Assembly (NCBI RefSeq): GCF_900176405.1
Contig: NZ_FWXJ01000002.1
Span: 124,001 to 188,000 of the forward strand
Direction: 5' to 3'
Source: Polynucleobacter kasalickyi
Lineage (GTDB): Bacteria > Pseudomonadota > Gammaproteobacteria > Burkholderiales > Burkholderiaceae
DNA: 64,000 nt
Part shown: in pieces, positions 10,385-19,269 of the stretch
Layout of the letters: every line of letters starts with the position of its first letter
Numbering within the stretch: position 1 is the stretch's first letter
The notes under the pieces: generated by a model
The model's input: only the letters and a program-made list of their open reading frames with translations
What the model was told of the DNA's origin: nothing
The model's database searches: none
Program-made: the position numbers and the translations under genes

Positions 10385-12145
10385 ATGAACCCCAATAATC
10401 CAGTTTTCATTTTTGATCGTAGAAGTGCACTCAAAACTTATAGTGCTTTAATTGGGGCTTTTTTTTGGGGCATCAAATCAGCAAGTGCTGATGATAAGAT
10501 TATTAACGGACCTCGTTCTGCATTAATTATTGGGAATAGTAAATATCCTGATAGTCCTCTTTCAAACCCTGCAAATGATGCAACGGCTATTAGCAAAGAG
10601 TTGAACTTGCTAGGGTTTAATACTTCACTGTTGATGGATGCTAATTTAAAAAATTTAGCAACTGCCATTCAAAAATATACTGATCTCCTTAATAAAGAAA
10701 AATCTATTGGCCTTTTTTATTATGCTGGTCATGGTGTCCAATTAGGTTGGAGAAATTATTTAGTACCAGTTGATGCTGCAATTGACAAAGTGGATGATAT
10801 TCCCAAACAAACATATGAGTTAAATGTGTTGCTCACGGAACTTAATAAAGCCAAAAATCTGATGAATATTATTATTTTGGATGCCTGTCGAGACAATCCG
10901 TTTGGCAAAAAATTACCTATTGAGCAAAGAGGTTTGAGTCAGTTCGATGCTCCACCAAATTCAGTACTCTGCTATGCCACAGCTCCAGGTAACGTAGCGA
11001 GCGATGGAACCAATGTGAATGGCTTGTTTACGGAAAATCTTCTGCGTGAAATGCGTAATCCATCTGCAAAGATTGAGGATGTCATGAAAAGGGTGAGATT
11101 AAATGTGCGATTGGCTTCAAATGGTCAGCAGATTCCTTGGGAAAGTACCTCCTTAGAGCAGGACTTCTATTTCAATGCAAAAGGAGTAGATCCGCAATTT
11201 ATAGAGAAAGAGGTTAATGGCGTCTTAGCGAATCTAAAAGTGACTTCTCATCAAAATATTAATGCGGGTCACTTAACTCCGACAGAATCATCCCCAATAG
11301 TTGCACCCACAAAAATGATTGAGGCTCCGTCGATATTAACTGCCCCAACCATTGCAGTCGAAGATGTAAATAAAAAAGTAACAGAAGCAGAAAAAGATCG
11401 TCGATTTAAAGAGGAGCTTGCTTTGTGGGAAAAAGCTGCGGTCGACCCATCTCCTAAGTTGGTAGAGGAATATATCAGAAAATATCCCAATGGAGACTTT
11501 TCTCAATTGGCACAAGTACGGCTAGATCAATTGCTAGCTAAGGGTGGCGAGAAAAAGGTGCAAGTAATCAGCTCAGTTAATAATCCTTTTTCCAAGGGAA
11601 GTGCCTCAGTAGTTGATTCTTATACTCTTGGGGATAGTTATTCTTTCGAAGTAAAAGATTTGCTTACTAAAGTGATTCAAAATTCATTTACGGATGTGGT
11701 TTCGGAAATAAGTGATGACAAAATCATTTTTAATCAAGGAGAGCGAATTATTGATTTACTTGGCAATGAACTGAAGTCCAGAAATATTCGTTTTTTATCA
11801 CCGGCACAGTTTTACCCTGAGATATTTGAAGTCGGAAAGAAATGGACTACTAGGTTCAAATGGCTCATGGACAATGGTCAACCTACTGATATAGTGACAG
11901 ATTTTATTATTAAAAAAAGATTTGAATATCAATCCAAACTTGGGGTGTTTAATGCGTTTGAAGTAGAAGGTTGGGGTTATACCACTCAGGGGGGGCGGTT
12001 ATTAATGAAATATCTGGTTGATCCTGATAAATGCGCGCAACCTTTAGTGTTTGACCGTATCATGAGGGGTTTTAATGGACAAGTGCTTGGTGCTGCCAAT
12101 CGTGAACTGGTTGCTTTTTCACAGCAAAAAGTGAGGATGAATTAG
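10385..12145 (+). CDS. Exported caspase-family (metacaspase, C14) protein
   Basis: A 586-residue protein with a Tat-type signal (DRRSALKTYSALIGAFF, about residues 11-27, cleavage near ASA). A caspase-like domain follows at about residues 43-270: GPRSALIIGNSKYPDSPLSN, the catalytic His in FYYAGHGVQ (His116) and the catalytic Cys in ILDACRDNPF (Cys168). Metacaspases are cysteine proteases that usually cut after Arg or Lys. The middle (about 330-400) is Lys/Glu/Pro-rich and may be a linker. The C-terminal 190 residues form an unrecognised domain, possibly substrate or envelope binding. Two genes follow in the same direction: an exported small protein and a zinc-ribbon membrane protein. Confidence 0.88.
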   Translation: MNPNNPVFIFDRRSALKTYSALIGAFFWGIKSASADDKIINGPRSALIIGNSKYPDSPLSNPANDATAISKELNLLGFNTSLLMDANLKNLATAIQKYTDLLNKEKSIGLFYYAGHGVQLGWRNYLVPVDAAIDKVDDIPKQTYELNVLLTELNKAKNLMNIIILDACRDNPFGKKLPIEQRGLSQFDAPPNSVLCYATAPGNVASDGTNVNGLFTENLLREMRNPSAKIEDVMKRVRLNVRLASNGQQIPWESTSLEQDFYFNAKGVDPQFIEKEVNGVLANLKVTSHQNINAGHLTPTESSPIVAPTKMIEAPSILTAPTIAVEDVNKKVTEAEKDRRFKEELALWEKAAVDPSPKLVEEYIRKYPNGDFSQLAQVRLDQLLAKGGEKKVQVISSVNNPFSKGSASVVDSYTLGDSYSFEVKDLLTKVIQNSFTDVVSEISDDKIIFNQGERIIDLLGNELKSRNIRFLSPAQFYPEIFEVGKKWTTRFKWLMDNGQPTDIVTDFIIKKRFEYQSKLGVFNAFEVEGWGYTTQGGRLLMKYLVDPDKCAQPLVFDRIMRGFNGQVLGAANRELVAFSQQKVRMN

Positions 12146-12235
12146 ACAGTATTAATTTTTTTGGCTTTTCATTCCGCGTTTTTTAAACCATAATAATCAT
12201 AATGTGTTGTGTCTTATTCTATAAAAAGTAGAAAA

Positions 12236-12676
12236 ATGAATCCCATAAAGTTAGCTTTAATTTTTTTTAATTGTTTTTTGTTCAGCACAACAATATCAGC
12301 TGCCCAATTGATAAGCCTAAATGAAGCAGCCCTTCCCCCAGCAACCAATATTACCGCTACGAGGGGTATATCACGAGGACCGGTTGTGAAACTTGAATTT
12401 CCTAATGCGGATGCTCAAGTAGTTGCTCCTTTTGACTTGAAGGTACGCTTTGAGGCAAGAGGTGAAGCTAAAATCGATTTAGATTCAGTCAAAGTATTGT
12501 ATTTGAAATCACCTTTTGTCGATTTAACCCCACGATTAAAAAATGCAATTTCAGCGAATGGAATTGATTTTGTCAAAGCAGAAGTACCTCCTGGTAGTCA
12601 TTTAATTCGAATATCTGTAAAAGATTCTGAAGGGCGAGAAACTAATTTACTTCTAACTTTGGTTGTAGCTAAATAA
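12236..12676 (+). CDS. Exported hypothetical protein of the caspase cluster
   Basis: Family not recognised. From the ATG at 12236 it has 146 residues with a clear Sec signal (MNPIKLALIFFNCFLFSTTISA). The mature part is beta-rich, with a pattern like an Ig-like or fibronectin-like fold (VKLEFPNADAQVVAPFDLKV, then PPGSHLIRISVKDSEGRETN). A GTG at 12209 in the same frame would add nine residues before the signal; I prefer the ATG. The stop overlaps the next start by one base (TAATG), so the two genes are likely coupled. The context suggests a periplasmic partner or substrate of the caspase, which is inference. Confidence 0.7.
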   Translation: MNPIKLALIFFNCFLFSTTISAAQLISLNEAALPPATNITATRGISRGPVVKLEFPNADAQVVAPFDLKVRFEARGEAKIDLDSVKVLYLKSPFVDLTPRLKNAISANGIDFVKAEVPPGSHLIRISVKDSEGRETNLLLTLVVAK

Positions 12677-13458
12677 TGAATTGTCCGTATTGTCTATCTG
12701 AGGTTGCTGAAGGGGCAGTAGTTTGTAAAGTTTGTACTCGTGATCTTTATCTCTTTAAGCCAATGATGGTTAAGCTTTCAGAATTAGAGTCTCAAATAGC
12801 AGAACTTATAAATCAAGAAAAAAATGATAAGCGAATCACTGAGCTTGAGGCTTTAATTGAAGAGTATGAAATTAAAAGTTATAACAGTAGGGGTATGAAA
12901 GGAACAATCCTTGATGTACTATTATTTTTGGTAATTCCATTAATGCTCTTGATTGGTGCTCATGACATCATCACAGTTGTTTATGATACTAAGATGGTTT
13001 ATTTGAGAATTCTTTCGATGTTGCTTCCGTTGCCATTCGGATATGTCTTATTTAGCACGAGACGGCGGAATATATGGACTTGGTTTTTGGGAGCAGTATT
13101 TTTAGCTGTTTCTGCTGTGATAGGGATGTGTTGGATAACTAGCCTCGTTGATCAATCGCCGGTTCTGCCGCAGAATCTATTTGAGTGGCGCGAGGTCCTC
13201 GAGTATGCCGCAAGTATTGCATTTAGTTTTCTAACTGGAATGTTGATTGGTGGAATGATTTATAACCAACAGCACCCAAAAAGATCTGCCCAAGTTGAAC
13301 CATTAATAAAATTCTTAACGGGTATATTTGGTATCGGTGAGTTATCACCAGAATCACTTCACCATCTCATGAAGAAGCTTAATGAGTATGGAGGGACTTT
13401 AGTTGCATTAGGTACCACATCAATATCGATATATACAGGTTTAAAGCATATTCTCTAA
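12676..13458 (+). CDS. Zinc-ribbon membrane protein, unknown function
   Basis: A 260-residue protein with an N-terminal zinc ribbon made of two CxxC pairs (Cys3, Cys6, Cys17, Cys20). A short coiled coil follows (about residues 30-70, rich in E/K/L), then about four or five membrane helices between residues 75 and 190 and one more hydrophobic segment at the C-terminus. The cytoplasmic zinc ribbon plus coiled coil suggests a membrane-anchored interaction or sensing protein. It overlaps the upstream gene by one base and completes the caspase cluster. No named family was recognised. Confidence 0.7.
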   Translation: MNCPYCLSEVAEGAVVCKVCTRDLYLFKPMMVKLSELESQIAELINQEKNDKRITELEALIEEYEIKSYNSRGMKGTILDVLLFLVIPLMLLIGAHDIITVVYDTKMVYLRILSMLLPLPFGYVLFSTRRRNIWTWFLGAVFLAVSAVIGMCWITSLVDQSPVLPQNLFEWREVLEYAASIAFSFLTGMLIGGMIYNQQHPKRSAQVEPLIKFLTGIFGIGELSPESLHHLMKKLNEYGGTLVALGTTSISIYTGLKHIL

Positions 13459-13616
13459 TTTAGAGAGTTTAGGAGCAATGATCAAAATGACATTCAATTT
13501 ACCTAAAACTCATTTCCAATTTAGATTTTTGCAAGCCTAACTTTAGAAATTGTCATGATACTTTTGACGTGTAAGTATTTTTCTAAGACAGAATTTATGC
13601 TTTGCAGTCGATCAGC

Positions 13617-14624
13617 TTAAGCACCATCAACTTGTATTCCTCGTTCTTTTACCAACTTCTTCCATTTGTTTAAATCTTTATCAATGTAAGCTGTAAATTG
13701 TTGAGGTGTCATTGGCATTACATTTAGTGTCTCTGCTTCAAACTTGGCCATGATTTGAGGGTCTTTGAGAATACGATTAATGTGACCATTTAAGTTATTC
13801 ACAATTTCAGCAGGGATGCCTGCTGGTCCAGATATGCCATACCATTGCAAACTTGAAAATTCAGACATACCAATTTCTGTAAAAGTTGGTACGCTCTGGA
13901 TTTGAGGCATGCGAACTTGAGAAGTGACAGCAAAGGGTTTTAAACGATTACCTTTAATGAACTGTAAAGCAGCGATGAGACCCGGAAAGGCCACATCAAC
14001 CCGACCTGCCATGACATCCACTAAAGCAGGGCCAATTCCTCTGTAAGGAGCATGTAAGAAAGGAATTCCCGTGGCAACACTTAGTTCCTCAACTAGCAGA
14101 TGAGACGAAGTACCCGGCCCAGCGGAACCATAACTGATGGGTCTACCTTTCTTTTTCAACTCGGCAAATAATGCCTCAATCGATTCGAGCTTACTTAATT
14201 CTGGACCGACCACAAAAACATTCGGCGACCCACCAACCATTGCTATATGGTTAAAGTCTTTCATGGAGTCATAAGGTAGATTTCTAATTGCTGGATTAGT
14301 ACCATGGGTACTAATGTTGACCACCATGAAGGTCTGACCGTCAGGATTTGCTCTAGAAGTGGCAAGACTGGCGATGGTGCCTCCTCCGCCGCCAATATTC
14401 TCTGAGATAAATGAAGTGCCTGTGGCTTGAGAAAGTTTATCAGCCATTGTCCGGGCGATTAAATCCAATCCACCGCCTGGTTGTGCTGGAATAATTAATT
14501 TGATTGGCTTGGCGCTTGGCCACGCATCTTTAGCAAATGATTTCTCACTAGCTATGAAGGAAGAACCAATAGACGCAATTACCAATTGCAATAAGGTTCT
14601 TCTGTTCTTAGAAATAGTTGGCAT
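13617..14624 (-). CDS. Bug-family (TctC) periplasmic solute receptor 1
   Basis: Bug proteins are periplasmic receptors of tripartite tricarboxylate transporters and bind small carboxylates or related solutes. The 335 residues start with a twin-arginine-like signal (NRRTLLQLVIASIGSSFIA) and continue with the hallmark KPIKLIIPAQPGGGLD and GPGTSSHLLVEE loops that contact the ligand. It is downstream of a VOC protein on the same strand (29-base gap), opposite a GntR regulator, so the likely ligand is the substrate or inducer of that small operon. Confidence 0.9.
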   Translation of the reverse strand: MPTISKNRRTLLQLVIASIGSSFIASEKSFAKDAWPSAKPIKLIIPAQPGGGLDLIARTMADKLSQATGTSFISENIGGGGGTIASLATSRANPDGQTFMVVNISTHGTNPAIRNLPYDSMKDFNHIAMVGGSPNVFVVGPELSKLESIEALFAELKKKGRPISYGSAGPGTSSHLLVEELSVATGIPFLHAPYRGIGPALVDVMAGRVDVAFPGLIAALQFIKGNRLKPFAVTSQVRMPQIQSVPTFTEIGMSEFSSLQWYGISGPAGIPAEIVNNLNGHINRILKDPQIMAKFEAETLNVMPMTPQQFTAYIDKDLNKWKKLVKERGIQVDGA

Positions 14625-14653
14625 TTTATATCCCCAAGCTTTTCAAATTTTTA

Positions 14654-15085
14654 TTAAGCCAATACTTTTCCGTGTACGCCAGCTGCTAGAGTTTCAGCTT
14701 CCCAACGCTTCATAGGAACTACTTCAGCTACTGGTCCACCTGGTGATCTAAACTTCACTGGTAAATGACCTGGCTCCGTTAAGATTTCGCCACCACTATC
14801 TTTTACACCTTGAATAAAGGCATCTAAATCTTCAACTTCCATACCAATGTGATGAATACATGGTGCAGGTCCTGCAAAATTTGCTTCATCAGAATCATCA
14901 GACTCATAATGAATCAAGGTTAAATCCATATAACCATCTGTCATGTGACAGGAAATATGGTCACCATGCTTACCCTTGCGTAATACTGTATTTACGTGCT
15001 TGTATTGGAAGACGCTTTCATAAAACTTCTTTGATTCTTCAATATCGATGACGCGCATGGCGATATGTTTAATCATATTTGGCAT
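14654..15085 (-). CDS. VOC-superfamily protein (glyoxalase/dioxygenase type)
   Basis: A 143-residue protein made of two beta-alpha-beta-beta-beta repeats. Three expected metal ligands are visible: His in IKHIAMRV, His in IHHIGMEV and Glu in VAEVVPMK. This is the size of a single-domain lactoylglutathione lyase or fosfomycin-resistance type protein, but no residue here fixes the reaction. First gene of a two-gene operon with a Bug receptor, so a catabolic role is more likely than detoxification. It is transcribed divergently from the GntR regulator across a palindrome. Confidence 0.82.
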   Translation of the reverse strand: MPNMIKHIAMRVIDIEESKKFYESVFQYKHVNTVLRKGKHGDHISCHMTDGYMDLTLIHYESDDSDEANFAGPAPCIHHIGMEVEDLDAFIQGVKDSGGEILTEPGHLPVKFRSPGGPVAEVVPMKRWEAETLAAGVHGKVLA

Positions 15086-15126
15086 AGTTGTTTCCTTTTA
15101 AAAATAGTTAGTCATGTTCAATCATA

Positions 15127-15146
15127 TTAATCATATATATGATTAA
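15127..15146. promoter_or_regulatory. 20-bp perfect palindrome between VOC-Bug operon and gntR
   Basis: TTAATCATAT / ATATGATTAA forms a perfect 20-bp palindrome in the divergent intergenic region, about 40 bases upstream of the VOC start. Its place and symmetry suit the operator of the adjacent HutC-type GntR regulator. Confidence 0.65.
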
Positions 15147-15212
15147 AATATTGTCAAGTAGTATTTTCAATTAAAATTGCAAAAGTTCTACCTCACTAAA
15201 GGAACGTTTTAC

Positions 15213-15950
15213 ATGAATAAACGCGGCAGTTTGGATCAACCTCTCTACAACACGGTAAGAAGCCTCATTCTGATAAAACTTAGAAATGGCGAGTGGAAGC
15301 CAGGAGAAAAAATTCCGACCGAGCCGGAGTTAGCAAAATTATTTTCAGTGAGTGTGGGGACGGTTAGAAAAGCGGTAGAAGACTTAGTAGCAGAACAAGT
15401 ACTAATCAGACGAGCAAGAATTGGAACCACTGTTTCGACGCATGAAAAACAAAACCAATTTAGTACTTTCTTTAACTTTTCTAATCGATCGAATAGCGAA
15501 ATGCAGATCGAGCCAAAGCTCCTTTCCTTCAAGAAAATAGTGGCAAATAAGGAGATTGGTAACGCTTTAGGTGTTGAGGTGGGTGAAGCATTGTTTGAGA
15601 TAGATAACTTGAGGCTCATTGATGGCAAGCCTACGATGTTTGATCGTATTTGGTTGCCGCAAAAGAAATTTTTGAAGCTCACTAAAAATGAGTTTGAAAA
15701 CAGACCAGGTTCTATTTATTCACTCTATCAATCGCAGTTTATGATGACGATTGTGCGGATTAATGAACAAGTCGAGGCAATGCAAGCTCCTGAATTTGTG
15801 AGATTAGAATTAGGTCTTAAAAAAACTGATCCAGTGCTGAAGATTAGCCGCTATGCATATACTTACGGCGATGAAGTGGTTGAGTTTCGTAATCGCTACG
15901 TGAACACTTTAATTAGTGTTTATCAAAATGAAATCGGGCTCAGAGAGTAA
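15213..15950 (+). CDS. GntR-family regulator, HutC type (UTRA domain)
   Basis: One-component regulator of 245 residues. Residues 1-70 form the winged helix (LYNTVRSLILIKLRNGEWKPGEKIPTEPEL, then VSVGTVRKAVEDL). Residues 90-245 form a UTRA effector domain (MFDRIWLPQKKF, IVRINEQVEA, VLKISRYAYTYGDEVVEF). I chose the ATG at 15213 because AAAGGAAC lies nine bases upstream; an in-frame TTG at 15177 lacks such a site. Its position opposite the VOC-Bug operon suggests it controls that operon, and the UTRA domain should bind a small catabolic ligand. Confidence 0.9.
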   Translation: MNKRGSLDQPLYNTVRSLILIKLRNGEWKPGEKIPTEPELAKLFSVSVGTVRKAVEDLVAEQVLIRRARIGTTVSTHEKQNQFSTFFNFSNRSNSEMQIEPKLLSFKKIVANKEIGNALGVEVGEALFEIDNLRLIDGKPTMFDRIWLPQKKFLKLTKNEFENRPGSIYSLYQSQFMMTIVRINEQVEAMQAPEFVRLELGLKKTDPVLKISRYAYTYGDEVVEFRNRYVNTLISVYQNEIGLRE

Positions 15951-16074
15951 TAGTAAAGTAACGATTTATTCCTCTGATTTCAGGGGGTGCATCATTACCG
16001 TCAAAGTTGAGTAAAAATCTTTTTTATAGCTACATGCTATTCAAAAGCCCTTTTAATACAGTAGAGTATTTTTT

Positions 16075-16773
16075 ATGAAAAAATTACAATCATTCTTTTT
16101 GATCATCAGTTTTACTTTTATCGGAAGTACATCAGCGCAATCAGTATTTGAAGGCTACTTTTTACAAGGGGCAATTGGGTATACCAACGTTGGATCTTCA
16201 TTTAATCAAACGAGTACTCTGTTAAATCAGACTGGTGTTTATCCACAAAATTTTTCAACGGATAATTTATCGGTATTCACTGGGAATATTGGTGGTGGTT
16301 ATAACTTTAGAGTCGATCCAAAATGGTTATTAGGTTTGAGTATCGATTTTATGCCGACGACCTCTGGCTCGGCGAATAGTAAAGTCACAACAAATTTGCC
16401 AGGTATTGCTGTGCCAAATTCACTAATTGGCTCTTATCAAATGAAGAATCCTCTTAATCTTTCGGTGATGCCTGGTTATGAGTTATCAAGTACTCAACTG
16501 ATTTATGGAAAAATTGCTTTATCAATAGCATCATTAATCTATAGTGATCAAATTACTCCCCCTACGAGTGTCCTTGTTGGCGGTTACACTTTGGGAGTGG
16601 GCTATAAGCAAGCTTTAGAAAATCATTTGTATGTTTTTGCAGAAGGGTTGTATACCAATTTCGTTGACTATACTGCAAATATCAATGGGCCATATGCAGG
16701 TATTGCCAGTACCAGTATTAACGTAAAAGCTTTAGGATTTTCTGCTTTAGTTGGTATTGGATATCGTTTTTAA
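16075..16773 (+). CDS. Outer-membrane beta-barrel protein
   Basis: A 232-residue protein with a Sec signal (LQSFFLIISFTFIGSTSAQS). The mature part alternates polar and hydrophobic residues as in an eight-stranded barrel and ends in the outer-membrane sorting pattern GIGYRF with terminal Phe. Internal segments such as NIGGGYNFRVDPKWLLGLSI resemble OmpA/OmpW-type porin-like proteins. The ligand or role is unknown. It is a single gene between the GntR regulator and the convergent AbiE pair. Confidence 0.8.
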   Translation: MKKLQSFFLIISFTFIGSTSAQSVFEGYFLQGAIGYTNVGSSFNQTSTLLNQTGVYPQNFSTDNLSVFTGNIGGGYNFRVDPKWLLGLSIDFMPTTSGSANSKVTTNLPGIAVPNSLIGSYQMKNPLNLSVMPGYELSSTQLIYGKIALSIASLIYSDQITPPTSVLVGGYTLGVGYKQALENHLYVFAEGLYTNFVDYTANINGPYAGIASTSINVKALGFSALVGIGYRF

Positions 16774-16822
16774 GGTGTAAGAGAAGATGTAATATGGTCT
16801 TGTAACTTATTACTAAAAACGA

Positions 16823-17584
16823 TCAGTTGAGATTTTTTTTTATGGTCTTGACTAAATTAACTTCATAATCATCAATCATTTTTTTGAAGTATTTATAAAT
16901 GTCTTCAATGTTGACATTTAAATGGATGCTAGAAAATCCTTCATCATTTTTATCAAGTGGTATGATTCCGGTCACAACACTTTTAAAACGCTCTGGATCT
17001 CTATCTCTTATGGGTTGGTAAGCATTGATTGCTGTGATAATTTGCTCAATTGTGTAGCCGAAGTCTCTGGTTAATATCATTAAGTCGTAAATGTCACGAG
17101 ACTTAATGCGATCGTAAACAACGATACTTTTCATCACAAAAAGACCATCTACACCAAGGATGTTGAAGCCTTGATTGGAGACGCTGAGTTTGGGTGTGGA
17201 CTGTAAAAAAGCAATCTGTTGTTTCGGTCTATCATTTTCACTGCGAGAGTGAAACGTAACTTTTGCACCGTCAATCAAATAGTCTTGAATGTATTTGTCT
17301 AAATTATCTGAGTGATTGATTTTGAATTGTGATTTTTGTGCTGGCGTTATCAGACTTTCAATTTTTGCACCATGAGCTTCCAAATCATTTAAGACTTCGT
17401 CGATCGCTTTTATAGGTAAGACTTGACCAAAAATATTGAAGTCTAAATCTTCGCTACTTCTATGACCGATTTGGAGGGCTAGTGCAGTTTCTCCTATGAG
17501 GGTGAAATCTGCTAGACGAGCATCTTCTTTGAGTCGAGCAAAGTTTTTTTGTGTTGATATTGGCAAGAATTCAAGCATTAGCAT
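16823..17584 (-). CDS. AbiEii-type nucleotidyltransferase toxin
   Basis: Second gene of a type IV-like AbiE toxin-antitoxin pair. AbiEii toxins are nucleotidyltransferases; homologues modify tRNA ends or bind GTP and act in phage defence. The 253 residues show the core motif as LIGETALALQIGHRSSEDLDFNIF (about 28-51), with the DLD aspartates and a GE in place of the usual GG. A second motif region contains KSRDIYDLMIL. The start overlaps the upstream antitoxin gene by 14 bases. Confidence 0.85.
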   Translation of the reverse strand: MLMLEFLPISTQKNFARLKEDARLADFTLIGETALALQIGHRSSEDLDFNIFGQVLPIKAIDEVLNDLEAHGAKIESLITPAQKSQFKINHSDNLDKYIQDYLIDGAKVTFHSRSENDRPKQQIAFLQSTPKLSVSNQGFNILGVDGLFVMKSIVVYDRIKSRDIYDLMILTRDFGYTIEQIITAINAYQPIRDRDPERFKSVVTGIIPLDKNDEGFSSIHLNVNIEDIYKYFKKMIDDYEVNLVKTIKKNLN

Positions 17585-18383
17585 AAACTTTACCTTTTAC
17601 GAGGCTAAGACTATTGAAGCCCTTACTAATATTCTTTAGCATTCTCGCCACACTCGCAGTTGTCATTGGATCCAACGGGTGTTGTTGGAACACTCTCTTG
17701 ACTTTCGCAACACCATAGTAGTAACAGAGTCGAACTACATCTTCGAACTTATGTTTTTCCAACACTTTAGTAATGAGAGCATGATCGTTAATTTGCGTAC
17801 TTGACCAATCGTAGGCTCCAGATAGGCCAATCTTGATTGATTTTCTTGGTTCGTTGCTATGCGAAATGGCAACTCGTAACCATTCAGGGATGATTGATGC
17901 ATAACGATCTATCTCTTCTTGTGACCAATCTGCGGTAGCATTCTTTATTTGAATCGTGTTGAGATGCTTCTCGCCTCGGTTCCATAAGTCTAACAACACT
18001 AGACCTTTTGCGGTTTGAGAAAGTTTTATTTTTCGAGGACTCATGCGACGAAACTCTACCTGATAATCACCGGAAATAACAGTACGAGACTGCCCGGAAG
18101 TTGGTACTACAACACTTATTGATAAAGATGATTTTGGAACTATTGAACCTATTCGTTCGCCGGTTTTTTTCTGAACAGCAAGCGCTATAGAATTTAAGTC
18201 AATATCACCGGTAACGCCATATAAACCTCTTGTAATTCGCACTATTTCATGGGCATTCACCATCCGATAAAGTGTTTGGTCGACAGATGCACGGGTCCCA
18301 ACTGAAAGGAAATCAGCGCTAGAGAAGACTACCCCTTTAGGCAATTCTGCAATCCTAGAACGAATCTTGTTTGAAGTGCTCAT
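17571..18383 (-). CDS. AbiEi-type antitoxin (DUF6088-like)
   Basis: A 270-residue protein with an N-terminal winged helix (AELPKGVVFSSADFLSVGTR, then VDQTLYRMVNAHEIVRITRGLYGV), the layout of AbiEi/DUF6088 antitoxins that bind DNA and repress their own operon. The long C-terminal part (from about residue 90) would provide the antitoxin function. A 9-bp inverted repeat overlaps the start codon. First gene of the pair and overlapping the toxin gene by 14 bases. Confidence 0.82.
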   Translation of the reverse strand: MSTSNKIRSRIAELPKGVVFSSADFLSVGTRASVDQTLYRMVNAHEIVRITRGLYGVTGDIDLNSIALAVQKKTGERIGSIVPKSSLSISVVVPTSGQSRTVISGDYQVEFRRMSPRKIKLSQTAKGLVLLDLWNRGEKHLNTIQIKNATADWSQEEIDRYASIIPEWLRVAISHSNEPRKSIKIGLSGAYDWSSTQINDHALITKVLEKHKFEDVVRLCYYYGVAKVKRVFQQHPLDPMTTASVARMLKNISKGFNSLSLVKGKVYANA

Positions 18384-18411
18384 GTTAGAAATTTTGCACG
18401 TTTTTCTAACA
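18383..18411 (-). promoter_or_regulatory. Inverted repeat at the AbiE start, candidate autoregulatory operator
   Basis: TGTTAGAAA (18383-18391) and TTTCTAACA (18403-18411) form a perfect 9-bp inverted repeat with an 11-base spacer, directly upstream of and touching the AbiEi ATG. AbiEi proteins are known to bind inverted repeats in their promoters. Confidence 0.6.
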
Positions 18412-18475
18412 ATGTCAATTGTTTGATAATCAGCGCATTCTGCGCTTATTTTTCAGTGAGATCTAGAACAAAAAT

Positions 18476-19255
18476 CTAGACAATCCCTCGATAAGATCCA
18501 CCATCAACTTGAATATTTTGACCACTAATAAATGAGGCTTGTTTACTGCATAAATAGGCGCAAATATCGCCAAACTCCTCAGTTGTTCCAAAACGTTTGG
18601 CAGCAATACTGAGTGCAATTTTGGCCCGTGCTTCATCAAAACTAATATTATCGATTTTCGCTTGCCGCTCGGTCATTTGTATTTGACGACCCGTATCAAT
18701 CCGCTCAGGTAATAGATTGTTGATGGTGACATTATCAACGGCAACATCCCTTGAGATGGCTTTACAAACCGCGGTGAGGGCGGTTCTCGCGGAAGTAGAT
18801 AAGCCTTGATGGGAGAGGGGGGACTTGACCATCGCGGAAGTTATATTGATGATACGGCCAAACTTTCTTTCTTGCATCCCTGCTAAAACACCACGAATCA
18901 TCAGTACCGGAGCAAGCATATTCGATTCGAATGCTTTGAGGTAGTCTTCGCGTCCCCAGTCTAAAAATTTACCAGGAGTAGGGCCGGCATTATTGGTCAC
19001 GAGGATATCTGCATCAGGACAAGCATTTAACAATAATTTTCTGCCTTCTTCAGTAGTGATGTCAGCTACCACACCATGAACCTGATTGCCGGTAATATTT
19101 TTAATTTCTTCAACGGTAGCTAATACAGTTGCTTCATTACGACCATTGATAAAAACCTCTACCCCCTCTTTCGATAATGACAGGGCACAAGCTTTACCAA
19201 GTCCTTTTGATGATGCACAAATAATTGCTTTTTTACCGGTGATGCCTAGATCCAT
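18476..19255 (-). CDS. SDR-family protein with atypical active site
   Basis: A 259-residue Rossmann-fold protein of the short-chain dehydrogenase family: cofactor loop ICASSKGLGKA, NNAG motif (TNNAGPTP) and the C-terminal ASFISGQNIQVDGGSYRG. The catalytic YxxxK is missing. The aligned residues read S-T-S-A-R (in HQGLSTSARTALTA), so Tyr and Lys are replaced by Ser and Arg. An SDR subgroup with this LSxxAR pattern is common in Burkholderiales, and its chemistry is unclear. Last gene of a minus-strand catabolic run that begins with the Bug receptor at 24030. Confidence 0.85.
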   Translation of the reverse strand: MDLGITGKKAIICASSKGLGKACALSLSKEGVEVFINGRNEATVLATVEEIKNITGNQVHGVVADITTEEGRKLLLNACPDADILVTNNAGPTPGKFLDWGREDYLKAFESNMLAPVLMIRGVLAGMQERKFGRIINITSAMVKSPLSHQGLSTSARTALTAVCKAISRDVAVDNVTINNLLPERIDTGRQIQMTERQAKIDNISFDEARAKIALSIAAKRFGTTEEFGDICAYLCSKQASFISGQNIQVDGGSYRGIV

Positions 19256-19269
19256 TTTTATCTCCAGAT

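Noticed and set aside
18432-18446. AGCGCA-TTC-TGCGCT hairpin between the SDR and AbiE genes as a terminator
   Set aside because: It lies upstream of AbiEi and upstream of the SDR gene on the same strand with no U tract in the needed direction; too short to call.
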